The notes: generated by a model from the letters alone, not told the origin. DNA of 64,000 bases from Heliocidaris tuberculata (GCA_025618425.1 CM046837.1:25477793-25541792); one strand, 5' to 3'; counted from the first letter of the stretch, positions 1 through 11,720 are shown. Made by a program: numbers and translations.

Positions 1-1129
1 GGGACCAAAACGCTGCGTCGTTGGGAAGGGGTTCAATCGGAAGGGAATATCGTATTAAATCTACGTTGTCTTTTTAAAATTTCATCAACTTCTTTTTCTG
101 TAGGACTTTGAGCATTCATTATGTAAGTTTGACAGATATTCGTTTGATATTGAATTTGCTATCGACTATCGTTGATTTTCTGAAAAGTGTTCGGACACAG
201 GAATATATATAGCATAGCCTGGTCGATCGCGTCGGTAGGCCAATAGGGCCTACTAGGGGAGCTGGGGAGAGCCTAGCCCATGCCCAACTCCGCTTCTGCA
301 ACCGGCTTTTCCAGAGGAAATTTCGGGCGGGTCAAAAGTGCACATTGCTGCCAATTTTTATGTACATGTATTTATAGCATATATAGACATACAGCTGAAT
401 TTTTTCAATGCACCAGCGAAAATCAGATTTAGGCCGGCGCGCAGCGTTAGTAAAATCATTGAAATCATAAATTTGAATATTCTGATACGCTGAACACTCT
501 TGATTTGTCAAATATAATATGGCACGGTTATAGCAACATAATATTAAGTAAAGATTGGTTAAAGTCAACTCTTCAGGGCCGGGGCATGCAGCGGAGCGTC
601 TTTCAAAGGGGTGGGGCACCGGCCTGCAAGGGATGAACATAATTAAAGCTAAAAAGGGACAAATTTGTGACATTGGTATTACCCTACAGTCTAATTGATA
701 TATTATCAAGCATCATCTCCTTCCTTTTTATAGTGGCTCTGCTTCAGCTTCAGCACAATCAGTAATTGTGTGTAATGGTCTAGTGATTCATGCAAGAAAG
801 CGAAGCGAGTGAGCAAAAAAATTTTCAATAAATGCTGAAGTTTGTGCATTGTTTACAGCGATACAATGAAAATGACAACAGCAAATTCATTTGGGGGAAA
901 ACTCAATGATCTTTTAATTAACAACGTAACCCTGTCGTTTTTCTTTAGGATATTAGCCTACATGGATATCAACATTAATATGCGATCTGCTTGATTTCAT
1001 GATAGGCCTACTACAAAAGTGAGCGAAAATAGCAAGTAAGTTTTGGGGGAATTTCCAGAAAATATTGTCCTTACTAGGTGTAAATTATGGGCACATTCGA
1101 GCTAGCAGACATGATGAGAAACCCATTTC
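1..1129. other. No gene recognised; unassigned leading sequence
   Basis: I see no convincing coding region here. Open frames are short, lack recognisable motifs and do not continue across splice sites. A short AGCGAAGCGAGTGAGC motif lies near 788-804 and recurs in dispersed repeats elsewhere in the window. Treat as intergenic or repeat-derived sequence. Confidence 0.5.
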
Positions 1130-1720
1130 TGGGGGTGGGGGGGGGGGGTGGGCATTGCGCCCCTCTTGCCTCCAACTCTGCTGGCTTACATTGTACATAA
1201 TATGGGTATACATGTTACAGCCTCAGAAGAGGAAAGGGCGCTTATCAAAGATTAAAATGGGCACTTATCAGAAGAGGAATAGGGCACATACTAGTAAAAG
1301 GGGCACTTATCAGAATTAAAGAGGGGCACGTACTTATCATATTTTTTCAAAAGCACTTATCAGAAGGGGAAAATGGGCACTTAGTATAAGGGAAAGGGGG
1401 CAGGCCTGTCAGAATTAAAAATGCATTTATCAAAGGAGAAAAAGGAATATACCGTATTAGAGAGAAAAGGGGAACAATTATTAGATTTGAAAAGGGCCGG
1501 GAACTTATCAGAAGGGGGGAAAGGGCACTTATTAGATAAGAATGCAATTATCATTTGAAAAGAGGCACTTATCAGAAGGAGCAAAATAGGCACCTGGGAA
1601 AGGGCCCTTCATAAAAGGGAAAAGGGGCGCGAGAGAAAGGGCGCATTTCAGATATAAAAAGGACACTTTGGGGGTACTTGAAAACGTGGGGGCACTGTGC
1701 CCCCCTTCCGGGGGGGGGGG
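1130..1720. repeat. Degenerate minisatellite of 'ggggcacttatcagaa' units
   Basis: The words GGGCACTTATCAGAA, GGCACTTAT and GGGAAAGGGG recur every 25-45 bp in diverged form across this stretch, which is bounded by poly-G tracts at about 1136-1148 and 1709-1722. The same vocabulary appears near 25780-26170, so it is a dispersed family. The short open frames on both strands are by-products of the repeat. Confidence 0.6.
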
Positions 1721-2137
1721 GTGCGCATCCTCTGCAACTCTAAGATTGAAAGATAATCATTTTCAAAACTCGCATTCAATGGTCAACGACGATCCTCAGT
1801 GTGAATAATATTATAGGATTTTTAAAACAACGCCTGAGTTAAAGATTTATCTGAAAAGGCTATCTCTGTCACAGAGAATTACTTTAGCGAAGTTTAGTTG
1901 TGGTAATCACCGACTGCCTTTCGTAACTGGTGGGTATTCTAACATTGAAATACAAAACCGTATATTATGTCATTTGTGTAATGATCGAAGGAAAAATTGG
2001 CAATTAATTTCTTTCATTATCGTTTTGAATGTCAAGACAAAGTGTTCAATAATGAGAGAAAGCTATAATAGTTTTTGCATATAGTAAAGCCTAATACATT
2101 AAAAAAATGCATACTGTAATCTCCTTAATTCAAACTT

Positions 2138-2560
2138 CAAAGTTTTCACGCTTCGCGCGGGAAGGGGGAAATAACTCCCCCTCCCTGCACCCACCCCTGT
2201 ATACAGTGCAATATTGCGTCCAAATAATTGAAAAGCAGTCCAGGCGTCGATCTAACTTTCCGCCTGAAAAAAGGTGCTTCGAGCCGTTATCTTTCTCTAA
2301 AATTTGCTAAAACGTCAGAGCTTTCACGCTTCGCGCGGGAAGGGGGAAACTCCCCCCTCCCTACACCCACCCACCCCTGTTATATAGAGTGCAGTATTGC
2401 GTCCAAATAATTGAAAAGCAGTCCGAACTAACTTTCCGCCTAAAAAATGGTGCTACGAGCCGTTATCTTTCTCTCAAATTTGCCATGAAACATCAGAGCT
2501 TTCGTGCTTCTCGATCGCGGGGGGGGGGGGGGGGAACTCCCCTCCTTGCACCCACCCACC
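2138..2560. repeat. Tandem repeat, about 2.5 units of ~180 bp
   Basis: The landmark TTTCACGCTTCGCGCGGGAA occurs near 2142 and 2321 and, diverged, near 2500. Each is followed by a G tract, a C-rich 'caccc' tract, then 'attgcgtccaaataattgaaaag' (split here: attgcgtcc / aaataattgaaaag) and 'gagccgttatctttctct'. The period is roughly 180 bp. The array ends just upstream of the Gypsy 5' LTR. Confidence 0.75.
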
Positions 2561-2655
2561 CCACTGACGATCACGCTTCTCGTGCTCATCACCAATTTCG
2601 CACGCTTTGTGTGCTCACAAACGACCCCCCCCCCCAATGAAATCCAGTCTACCAT

Positions 2656-2900
2656 TGTAGTGATAGCTATAGTTAACAGAGTCTGCAAATACAGACTAGC
2701 ATGTATAGCTAAATATAGAATGACCTGTAACCCATGACTCATGACAGGTCATTCATGAAACAAATGAATGAGTACTTGCATGATACCTGCACATGGATAC
2801 TTGACTACAAAGATGTCTGCCTGCACAGTACCTTAATAAAGCTATGCCATCTTATAAGTTCAGTCAAGCTCTCTAACTGGTCTTCTATAAGAATATAATA
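2656..2900 (+). repeat. 5' LTR of the Gypsy element
   Basis: It begins TGTAGTGATAGC and is matched by 7572-7725, with the shared stretch running from 'gttaacagagtctgcaaat' to 'tgactacaaagatgt'. A polyadenylation signal AATAAA lies at 2835-2840. The 3' edge is set by the TGG that opens the primer-binding site at 2901, giving about 245 bp. The terminal dinucleotide is not a clean CA, so the edge may be off by a few bases. Confidence 0.85.
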
Positions 2901-2918
2901 TGGTGTCAGGATTCAGCA
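2901..2918 (+). promoter_or_regulatory. Putative primer-binding site
   Basis: The sequence TGGTGTCAGGATTC starts directly after the 5' LTR. A TGG start is what pairing with the CCA end of a tRNA requires, and the following bases resemble a tRNA-Leu-type site. The tRNA identity is an inference. Confidence 0.65.
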
Positions 2919-3371
2919 GCAAGTGTTTTTGCTGAGCAACCCAGCTATATGGAGGATTCATTGAAATCAGGCCAGTTCAATCCAATTCTTCTTTGTGATG
3001 TGAGAGATGATGAGAGGGCTTAGAGTCTAAGTGAATGTAGTTATAACATAACAGTTAGCTCTGTTGTTGTATGGATTGGAGTGCATAGCTCTTCTGTGTC
3101 GGGCCATTTCCAGTATAACGGGCAGTAAGCGTGACATATATGGGACATGAACATACAGAATAACTCAGTGAAAGTTTAATAATTGAGCTAAAGTAATTGT
3201 TGCAAAGATACAAAAAGAACAAGCTAATTGTTACTCTGTTCATGTGAGTCCGTACACTAGGCTAAGAAACAAAAAGAAACAAAATGAAGTTCACTCGACT
3301 TAAAGGGAAATATTTCCGAGAACTGGAAAAGGTTCAAACAGAAATTCACTCTATACAATGTTGCCTCAGGA

Positions 3372-5663
3372 ATGTCTGAAAAAGACGAAAAGTCACAAAC
3401 ATCAATGCTTCTACATGTCATTGGCGATGCTGCCTTGGAATTATATAATACGTTTGTATTTGCTGAGGGTGAGAGCATGAAGCTTAAGAAAGTGTTGGAC
3501 AAATATGAGGAATATTGCATGCCGAAACGTAATTTGACGTATGAGAGACATAGATTTTTCACAAGATCTCAGTTAGTGAATGAGAGTGTTGATCAGTACG
3601 CAACAGAATTGCGGAGTCGTGCTCAGTCGTGTGAGTTTTCCATGTTGAAAGAGAGTCTTATCCGGGACAGAATTATCTGTGGTATTTTAGACGATGGTCT
3701 AAGAGAACGTTTGTTGAGGCAAGATGATCTCACATTGGATAAAACGTTGCAAGTATGTCGTGTGGCTGAACAAACTCGAACGCAGGCACAAGCGTTGAGT
3801 TCCACAGGGGAAAACGCCTCAATTCCGGTAGATTCTCTCAGCAAGACTAAGAAGAAATCTCCTGGTTCAAAGTCTAAGCAGTCGAAACCTCAAGGTCGTA
3901 CTAACAGTGAAGCATGTAGTAGGTGTGGAAACCGATATAGCAAAGACAAATGTCCCGCACAAGGTAAAACATGCAAGAAGTGCGGTAAGCAAAACCATTT
4001 TGCTAAATGTTGTAGAACCCCAGTAGCCAAGGTCAATGAACTGCAGCACTTGGAGGTAGACTCAGAAGGTTTCACGATTTGTTCTGACGAATGGAAAGTC
4101 AATCTACTAGTCAATGACCAGCCAGTTGAATTCAAGATTGATACTGGTGCTCAGGCAAATCTTCTTCCTGAGACAGTCTTTCACAAATTGAAACCAAAAC
4201 CAAAGCTGCAAAAAGCCAAAGTGATGTTGACAGGCTGCTATGAAACAGCTATCCCAGTCAAAGGTCGTTGTTTTGTACAAGTTGAGTACAAAGGAATCAA
4301 ACACAGTGTGCCGTGTCTAGTCATTCCTGGAAATCGTCAGCCTTTGTTAGGATTACGGACAAGTGAAGACTTGTGTCTGGTGAAACGAGTGTATCAAGTT
4401 GAAAAACAAACTGAACAAGGAACAGGCAAAAGTGTAGTGCAAGACTATCAAGATGTGTTTGTAGGTCTAAGTTGTCTTCCAGGTAAACACCACATCACAT
4501 TGAATGAGAATGCACAACCTGTTCAACATGCATGTCGCAAAGTTCCATTTCCACTTCAAAGTAAACTCAAAGCCGAGTTAGATAAGATGGAACGAATGGA
4601 CGTTATCACACCAGTTGATGAGCCAACTGATTGGGTTTCTTCTCTCGTGGTGGTAATGAAAAAGAATGGTCAACTCAGAGTCTGTCTAGATCCAAGAGAC
4701 CTGAACCGAGCAGTCAAAAGAGAACACTATCAATTGCCATCAGGAGCTGAAATAACTGCACACTTTGCAGGAGCCAAGTACTTCAGTAAGTTAGATGCAT
4801 CTAGTGGTTTTTGGCAGATCCAACTAGATGACGAAAGCTCCAAACTTTGTACGTTTATCACTCCATACGGAAGGTACAAGTTCTTGAGACTACCTTTTGG
4901 TATTTGTAGTGCTTCGGAAGTCTATCACAAGATAGTGCACCAGATGTTTGCACTCATTCCGGGAGTCAACACAATGATGGATGATGTGATTGTATGGGGA
5001 ACTACCCAACAGGAGCATGATGACAGATTGAGAGAAGTTCTCAGCATTGCAAGAAAAATGAATCTCAAGTTGAACAAAGACAAATGCGAGTTCAGTGTCA
5101 AGAAACTCACATTCATTGGTGACTTGATCAGTGATCAAGGAGTTCAACCTGATCCACAGAAGGTGTCTGCTATCTTGAACATGGAGAGACCGAAATGTCG
5201 GCAAGATGTCCAAAGGTTCTTGGGTATGATCAATTACCAAGGGAAGTTTATCCCAGATCTGTCCAACAAGTCAGCACCTCTGAGAAGTCTACTTGACAAA
5301 AAGAATGTGTGGACATGGGATCATGCACAAGAAGATGCATGGAATCAGCTGAAACAAGCTCTGGTACAAGAGCCAGTCCTACATTTCTATGACTGCAAGA
5401 AACCAACCAAGCTGTCAGCAGACGCATCAAAGAATGGTATTGGTGCAGTGCTACTACAGCAACATGATCAAAATTGGGTTCCGATCGCATATGCATCTAG
5501 ATCAATGACTGATGCAGAGACTAGATATGCACAGATCGAAAAGGAACTACTGGCAATCACATATGCATGTGAAAGATTCCATCAATACATCTATGGACAA
5601 CAGGTAGAAGTGGAGACTGATCACAAGCCACTTAATTCCACTGTTTGTCAAGTCACTGGGTGA
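3372..5663 (+). pseudogene. Gypsy gag-protease-RT-RNase H open frame
   Basis: A 763-codon frame encodes the front of the polyprotein. Residues ~1-150 are Gag-like. Near 180-215 are two zinc knuckles: a canonical CX2CX4HX4C (CKKCGKQNHFAKC) preceded by a degenerate one. The aspartic protease motif DTGA lies near residue 257. Reverse transcriptase follows, with FSKLDASSGFWQ and an MMDD catalytic box in place of YMDD. RNase H is recognisable from SADASKNGIGAVL to ETDHKPL. The frame is then lost and stops at 5663, while homologous sequence continues in another frame. The exact start is uncertain; the first methionine is used. It supplies reverse transcription of the element, not a host function. 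Confidence 0.88.
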
Positions 5664-5742
5664 CTGTCCCCTACGCATTCAAAGGTTACTCATCAGGGTA
5701 CAGAGATAGGATCTCAAAGTCTCGTACACGCCTGGAAAGTAC

Positions 5743-6360
5743 ATGTATACTGCTGATACATTGTCCAGAGCAGTAGATCCAAATGCCGAGTTGAATGCTG
5801 AAACAGAGGAAGATATCAGAGTCTATGTAGATGCTATTGTCAAGAGCATGCCAGTTACATCAAACAAACGAAATCAGATTGTCGAAGAGACGAAGAAAGA
5901 TGATCAACTGCAAGAGCTGCTAAGCATCATCAGAGATGGGTGGCCAGAAACGAAGCAGCAATGTCCAGTTAGAGTCAGAGAATACTGGAACATCAGAGGT
6001 GAACTCTCTAAAGCAGATGGCATCATCTTCAAAGGCAGCAAAATAGTTGTTCCCACTACTATGAGACGGTTCATGCTAAACAAAATCCATGAAGGACACT
6101 TAGGCATTGAGAAGTGTAAGAAACGTGCTAGAGAAGTCATCTATTGGCCCAGAATCAACACAGACATAGCTGAAATGGTCCAAAGTTGTACTTCATGCCT
6201 GATGTACAAACCAAAACAGCAGGCTGAAAGTCTACATCCTCATGCCGTGCCGAACCGCCCGTGGGAGAAAGTTGCTGTTGATTTGTTCACACTGAACAAT
6301 AGAGAGAGTACATGGTCATTGTCGACTACTATTCCCAGTTCATTGAAGTATGTACTATGA
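5743..6360 (+). pseudogene. Gypsy integrase, N-terminal part
   Basis: This frame resumes the polyprotein after the break near 5640-5740. It carries the end of RNase H (YTADTLSRA), then the integrase zinc-binding HHCC pattern (GHLGIEKCKKRAREVIYWP with CTSCLMYK), then the first catalytic Asp region (VAVDLF). At about 6310 the frame is lost again and the remaining 17 residues are nonsense before the stop. The next frame overlaps and carries the rest of the core. Confidence 0.85.
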
Positions 6361-7160
6361 CTTCAACTAGTAGCAAGGCCGTGATCAACCACATGAAAGC
6401 AGTATTTGCTCGTCATGGAACACCATGTGAACTGATGTCGGATAATGGTCCTCAATTTGCAAGCCAAGAGTTCCAGAGCTTTGCAAAAGAATGGGATTTT
6501 CACCATACGACGTCGAGTCCACATTATCCACAATCCAATGGCCTCGCAGAGAATGCTGTGAAGATTGTCAAAAATCTCATAAAGAAGTCACAGCACAGTG
6601 GACAAGATATCCACAGGGCTCTGCAAGTCTATCGAAGTTCACCACTAGCATGCGGAAAGTCTCCCGCAGAACTCCTGTACAAACGTCGACTTAGATCGAA
6701 CCTCCCCATGCTTGACAGTTTACTCGACAACCAACGAATCGATACTCGATCGGTGAGGGGAAGAAAGGAGGAGCATAAGGTGAAGCAAAAAGAGCGATTT
6801 GACAAACATGCTCAAGACTTGTCAAAGCTGAAGCCTGGAGATCATGTCATACTCCAATACATGAAAACCAACACCTGGTCGAAACGTGGTATCATCAGGT
6901 CTGTCCAGAATCGAAACAGATCATACCAGGTCGAGACAGAAACAGGCGAGATACGTCGCAGAAACAGACGTCATCTCAGGCCATTCCCACGTCAACAACA
7001 AGCCAAGTCTATTCCACTACCAACGCAGGATGACTTCGAGCTAGATGACAGCGCAGAAGCTACAGAGCAACCAGCATCAGATGAAAGCGCAACTATGTCA
7101 TCAACTAAAACAACCAGAAGCGGACGAGTTGTTAAACCGCCAGATCGCTTGAACTTGTAA
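6312..7160 (+). pseudogene. Gypsy integrase core and C-terminal part
   Basis: The 282-codon frame begins inside the integrase core (VIVDYYSQFIEV). It has the second catalytic Asp (SDNGPQF), the Glu (NGLAENAVK), and a basic C-terminal domain (LKPGDHVI, then IIRSVQNRNRSYQV). The tail is Ser/Thr/Glu-rich. I see no chromodomain. The stop at 7158-7160 is about 400 bp before the polypurine tract. It is frameshifted relative to the preceding segment, so it is not translatable as part of one polyprotein as written. Confidence 0.85.
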
Positions 7161-7558
7161 ATAACTAAAAGCGAACAACAGAGAAAGACTTTAGCGTTTT
7201 GTAAATAGTTAATAGTTTATAGAGTTAAAATTGGACTCTAAAAACATAACTGCAGGATTGCATGTGCATGATATATATTTGCATGTTACAATTTATCAGT
7301 ATAACCGGATTTAATCAATCACTTTGATTTCAAGAATCAACAGATATCACTCAACCTCAACGCAGAATTCCAGTATCGCGAATCGCAACCTGAAACATAT
7401 GGACTGTCGTATAATAAGTTATATATTTGAAAGCGACAGTACTCCAGCTTTAAGGGGCAGAATAATCCCCTAGTACAGTCGCGAGTGTACAGGTAGTCCA
7501 CCCTGTCACTCTGTAGAGTTTAAGAAGTTTTATATATATGTATATGTAAACCTCTTTT

Positions 7559-7571
7559 AAAGAAAGGGAGG
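7559..7571 (+). promoter_or_regulatory. Polypurine tract
   Basis: AAAGAAAGGGAGG lies immediately upstream of the 3' LTR start TGTAATGATAGC, where a plus-strand primer is expected. It marks the 5' edge of the 3' LTR. Confidence 0.8.
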
Positions 7572-7725
7572 TGTAATGATAGCTAGTTAACAGAGTCTGC
7601 AAATACAGACTAGCATGTATAGCTAAATATAGAATGACCTGTAACCCATGACTCATGACAGGTCATTCATGAAACAATGAGTACTTGTATGATACCTGCA
7701 CATGGATACTTGACTACAAAGATGT
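7572..7725 (+). repeat. Truncated 3' LTR
   Basis: It matches the first ~154 bp of the 5' LTR with few differences (a 2-bp and a 3-bp indel and scattered substitutions). Similarity ends after TACAAAGATGT. The missing ~90 bp includes the polyadenylation signal present in the 5' copy. The next sequence is a foldback element, and the LTR does not resume after it, so DNA was lost as well as inserted. Confidence 0.85.
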
Positions 7726-7730
7726 TAGGC

Positions 7731-8673
7731 CTGGAGCCTGTCCATACGATTTGACCCCTTAAAGTTACTTAGACCATCTAAGTCATTGACAAAAAGGTTG
7801 TCAGTCTGACCGTAGCCGTCGGTTTAGCCCCCAGAGCCCCCAAAAGAGACCCCAAAGTCGGGTCGATTTCACCCCATCTTCCCCATGCACCAAACTTTGT
7901 CAGTAGGAAGTAGTATGACTGGACACAAAACACGAAAAAACTGACAAAAATTTCCGTCGGGATGGGTGTCAGACGACTCCTAAAAATTGGGGTAAATTTT
8001 TCCCCTTGAAGCCCAGGGACCAAATTTTGTCCGAATGAAGAGCTATAGATGCACATTCCAAAAATATAAAAACTGACAAAATTGTCCATCGGGAAGGAGG
8101 TGTCAGACCCCCTGAAATGAAAGCCCCAAAGTGCCCTTTGACAACGTTTTGCCCCCCAAATTGCTCTGTATGTAAAGGAAAACCATTTTCTTATCTTTTG
8201 ACTATGATAATTCACAAGTGTTTTATTCAATGCAAATCAAATTTTCATAACATAATTTTGAGTATAATAGTTTTCTGGAAGTGCAACTTGGTGTTAATTG
8301 GTCATTTCATTAATAAGTTATTGAATTGTGGACAATGTATTGCTATCTCAAAAGTAGCGAAAAATTTACCCAAATTTTTAGGAGCCGTCTGACACCCCAT
8401 CCTGACGGAAATTTTGTCAGTTTTTGCTTGTTTTTGTTTTGTGATGTCCAGTCATACTATACTTCCTGCTGACAAAGTTTGGTGCATGGGGGAAATGGGG
8501 TGAAATCGACCCGACTTTGGGGCCTCTTTTACGGGCTCTGGGGGCTAAACCCGACGGCTACAGTCAGTCGATCAGGCTGATGACGTTTTTGTCAATGACT
8601 TAGATGGTCTAAGTAATTACGGGGTCAAATCTTATGGGTAAAATGGGGTGACTATTTCGGGACAGGCTCCCAG
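7731..8673. mobile_element. Foldback element with ~290-bp inverted arms
   Basis: CTGGAGCCTGTCC at the left pairs with GGACAGGCTCCCAG at the right. The arms continue inward for about 290 bp through TTAGACCATCTAAG, AAACTTTGTCAGTAGGAAG and GACGGAAATTTTGTC. A third diverged unit of the arm pattern (accaaattttgtcc, then ctgacaaaattgtcc, then gtgtcagac) lies at 8015-8115, so the element was partly built from tandem units. No transposase is present, and no target duplication was found. The frame at 7778-8230 is simply the arm read backwards. Confidence 0.85.
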
Positions 8674-9302
8674 ACTATGAAGAGACTGCTTTGCTTTCGT
8701 CTCTCGATTCCCAGGTAAGTCTTTATATGCTTGCTCCGAACAAAGGTTATGGTTTTTTTATTGATATACTAGTATCAGTGTGAATCAAACACAAACGCAT
8801 TACACATAAGGCCTATATGCATGCAATGTGATTGCTATAATTTGCTAGTATAATTGCTGACCGTGGATGGATAAGCCTTTCCTGTTTATTGAGAGTGGGT
8901 TTGTGCATAGAGCTACATCACATAGACTTCGAAGGTGCATTCGTCACTCAACTATCAGGCAAGTACACATAGATAATAATTATGTTTCGAAATAAAATAA
9001 TGTATTGACTCTATTATGTTAGCTATACAGGTGCCATATTCCAGGTAGCCATTGGCAATGATTGGGGCCAAAGCTTTTCATTTACTTCGAGCTCTGGTGA
9101 TTTGTAATGTTCTAGTACAGTACAGGTATTTAGGTACAAGAGTTTTAGCCCAATGAACTGATCCATGTATCCATATCCCGCCATGCATGAACATGATCCA
9201 TTCGGGTTTTGTGGGTAGCTGGGAGGATGGAATTCCTTGAATGGTGTGAGCACTAATAGCTTAGCCGGTGTAATCTTGCGTAGTAAATATGCATGATAGG
9301 CA
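8674..9302. other. No gene recognised
   Basis: Unique-looking intergenic sequence with no motif-bearing frame. The segment 9023-9302 may be the body of the retroposon whose hairpin and ATT tail follow, but I could not define its 5' end. Confidence 0.4.
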
Positions 9303-9375
9303 TGGGCCTGCCTAAGGCAGGCCCATACCATAAGCCAATAGGCTGCAATAAATAGTGTTATTATTATTATTATTT

Positions 9376-9432
<57 letters not shown>

Positions 9433-9625
9433 CATTATTATCATCATCATTGATTTATTATCATCATTATCATTATCATTATTATTGTAAATATCATTAT
9501 TAATATTATTATTATTATTATTATTATTACTATTATTATTATCATCATCATCATCATCATCATCATCATAATTCATTATCATTATTATTATAATTATCAT
9601 CATTATAATTATCATCAACATCATC
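9303..9625. repeat. Hairpin plus (ATT)n/(ATC)n microsatellite, probable retroposon tail
   Basis: A perfect inverted repeat TGGGCCTGCC/GGCAGGCCCA (9303-9325) precedes GCAATAAATAGTG and then about 265 bp of ATT and ATC triplets. A stem-loop followed by AATAAA and a simple-repeat tail is typical of a non-LTR retroposon 3' end that grew into a microsatellite. The Asn/Asp-rich frame on the minus strand is the microsatellite itself. Confidence 0.65.
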
Positions 9626-9659
9626 GAAGGTGGTGCCGGAGGTAATATGTTTTCGGGCT

Positions 9660-11720
9660 GTCAGTCCGTCCGTCCCGCTTTACCGTTAACGCGATATCTC
9701 AGGGTGCTATAATGCATCACTGTACTGATAAGACTTTGGGGTAATTTTTAGGTCAAAGGTCGAAGGTCATTTACCATGAAATTTCAGGTTTTTAGCCTCC
9801 TTATTTTTAAATATCACTTGAACAATGTGAGCTATTAACTTTAAAGTAGATATTCAAAGCGAATCACAAATATGCTGAATAATGTATCTCTAGAAACTAG
9901 AAAGCTTGCAGATGGTAATCGTATAAGTTTTACGTTAACTGCGTGTTTGATGATTAAAAAATAACACAAATAAAAACACTTCTCAGCATCTGGGATATCC
10001 GAGCGATTCGCCAGAAATATACCGATGTTTTCGTGACGTCACATCAGGTGCCAATCCTGCCTAAGCAGATGACGTCCTATATCAAATGAACGTAACTGCA
10101 ATGCAATTATTTTTAAATTATAAAGAGTTTGGTTTGTTTCACCATGACCGTATTTCACATCATTCTAAAAGGGAAGTGAAACCGTTTCTAGTAACTAAAA
10201 TCTTTTGTTTGTAAAAAGTCATGATAAGAGTCAATGATCAATCAAAGAAATCACACTTTCGAATTGTAATAAAGCCCGCTGAATTATAGCATGGATGGTA
10301 TTCGTTCCCTCTTGAAACGCCGACATGCCGCGGTGCATGCAGCTGAAAATACAATGGCATCTTTTTTTGTTTACAATCGATTGATTCCTTTATTTTTTTA
10401 ACGCTGCATTTTTCATCAAAATAATACCATGCAGGAAATTTAGAGTGAGGCAACAAATAAGCATTTATACTGACGCTAGTGAAGTAAGAGAAATAAGTGA
10501 AGATGAGATGACAAAACAGGCACTGAAAATGTATAAGATGTTATGGGGCATCGTCTGCTTGGGAAGGATTGCTCCCCGGTATGACGTCACATATCTCAGC
10601 AGCGTTCAAAGAGCTCTATAGGTGCTATAGCGGGGCTGTGTTATATCATTTTATAATTGATATTAATCATTACTTCAAATGTTTCCAAGCGTTGAATTTT
10701 GATAACCTTGTTCATATCTAAGCTTCACCTATGCAATAATAAAAATTAAATCAATATTCAAAATTAATGAAATTCTACTTTAAACTTGGTACTAGTATGC
10801 ATCACAATACTGAGACGAACCGATTAGATGATTAGGTGATCAAGGTAAATATGCGTGAAATTAAAGATTTGTAAGTTTTGTTATCACCATATCTCAACCA
10901 TGCTGTATATACATGACAAGGAGGAAATAAAGTTATGGACATTTGGTTAGGTCAAAGGTCAAAGAGGTCAAACATGTAACTGTAGGCTTCTTATTTTGGT
11001 TATCACAATACATTTCAAGAACAGTGTGAGTCAAGAACTTAAAGGAGAATGAAACCAAGGGGAGAAATCAATTTTAATGAAAAGAGAGGATAGAGAGAAG
11101 CAATTTTAAAAAGGTTCCATCAAAATCGGTTAAGAAATGAGAAAATTATGAAAGTTTGAAAAGTCTCAATTTACTTTCTATGGCGATCCTCAAATTGGCA
11201 ATGTTGCTTCAAAGTGACAGGTTTAGTAGTACAACTCTCCATATGTTTTGTACACAAAATTTCATATTTTCTCCATTATGTCTACAGATGCTGCTTGTCT
11301 TTTGTGAACTCAACATATGTTGTGTCAAATACATTTTCCCATGATATATCTTGAGCTAAGAAGGAGACAAGCTGCACTTTGAAAGATAATGGGGAAAATA
11401 TGATATTTTGTATACAAAACATATGGAGAGTTGTACTACTTAACCTGTCACTTTGAAGCAACATTGCCAATTTGAGTGTCACCATAAAAGGTAAATTGAG
11501 ACTTTTCAAACTTTCGTAACTTTCTCATTTCTTAACCGATTTTGATGGAACTTTTTAAAATTGCTTCTCTCTATACTCTCTTTTCATTAAAATTGATTTC
11601 CCCCTAGGATTTCATTCTCCTTTAACTGAATTTAGGCGAAACATATAGGAAACATCTAATATCATCATTAACAACATAATTTTTTTATTAATAATAATAT
11701 AATAATATTTTATGTTTATA
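9660..11720. repeat. Dispersed 'aggtcaaaggtca' repeat, split by a TTAA MITE
   Basis: Phrases such as TTTAGCCTC, GTTAACGCGATATCTC, GGTCAAAGGTC and GAAATTAAAGATTTG recur, and the block is related to 47480-48180 in gene B intron 6. The right part (10860-11038 plus 11626-11660) aligns with about 47940-48180, except that the latter lacks the MITE at 11039-11625. The stretch 10000-10700 has no recognisable feature beyond this family. Confidence 0.6.
11039..11625. mobile_element. TTAA-flanked foldback MITE, family 1, intact
   Basis: Ends are TTAAAGGAGAATGAAACC and its complement, and the two ~250-bp arms pair almost throughout. Key internal words are GAGGATAGAGAGAAGCAATT, AAAAGTCTCAATTTAC and ACAAAACATATGGAGAG. 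The related repeat at about 48158 keeps an unoccupied TTAACTGAATTTAGGCG site, so this is an insertion at TTAA. Other copies are at 51443-52031 and 36545-38850 (damaged). TTAA targets are known for piggyBac and Kolobok; assignment between them is inference. Confidence 0.88.

Larger units (their letters stand above)
2656..7725 (+). mobile_element. Ty3/Gypsy LTR retrotransposon (Mag-like), defective
   Basis: Element order is 5' LTR, primer-binding site, gag with zinc knuckles, protease, reverse transcriptase, RNase H, integrase, polypurine tract and a truncated 3' LTR. Having integrase after RNase H places it in Ty3/Gypsy, and the RT wording (PTDWVSS, CLDPRDLN, YQLP) resembles the Mag/K02A2.6-like clade. 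The polyprotein frame is broken near 5640-5740 and again near 6310. The 3' LTR stops after about 154 bp. The copy therefore looks inactive unless the breaks are sequence errors. No host gene is interrupted. Confidence 0.92.

Noticed and set aside
9370..9624. Minus-strand frame rich in Asn, Asp and Met
   Set aside because: It is a translation of the (ATT)n/(ATC)n microsatellite.
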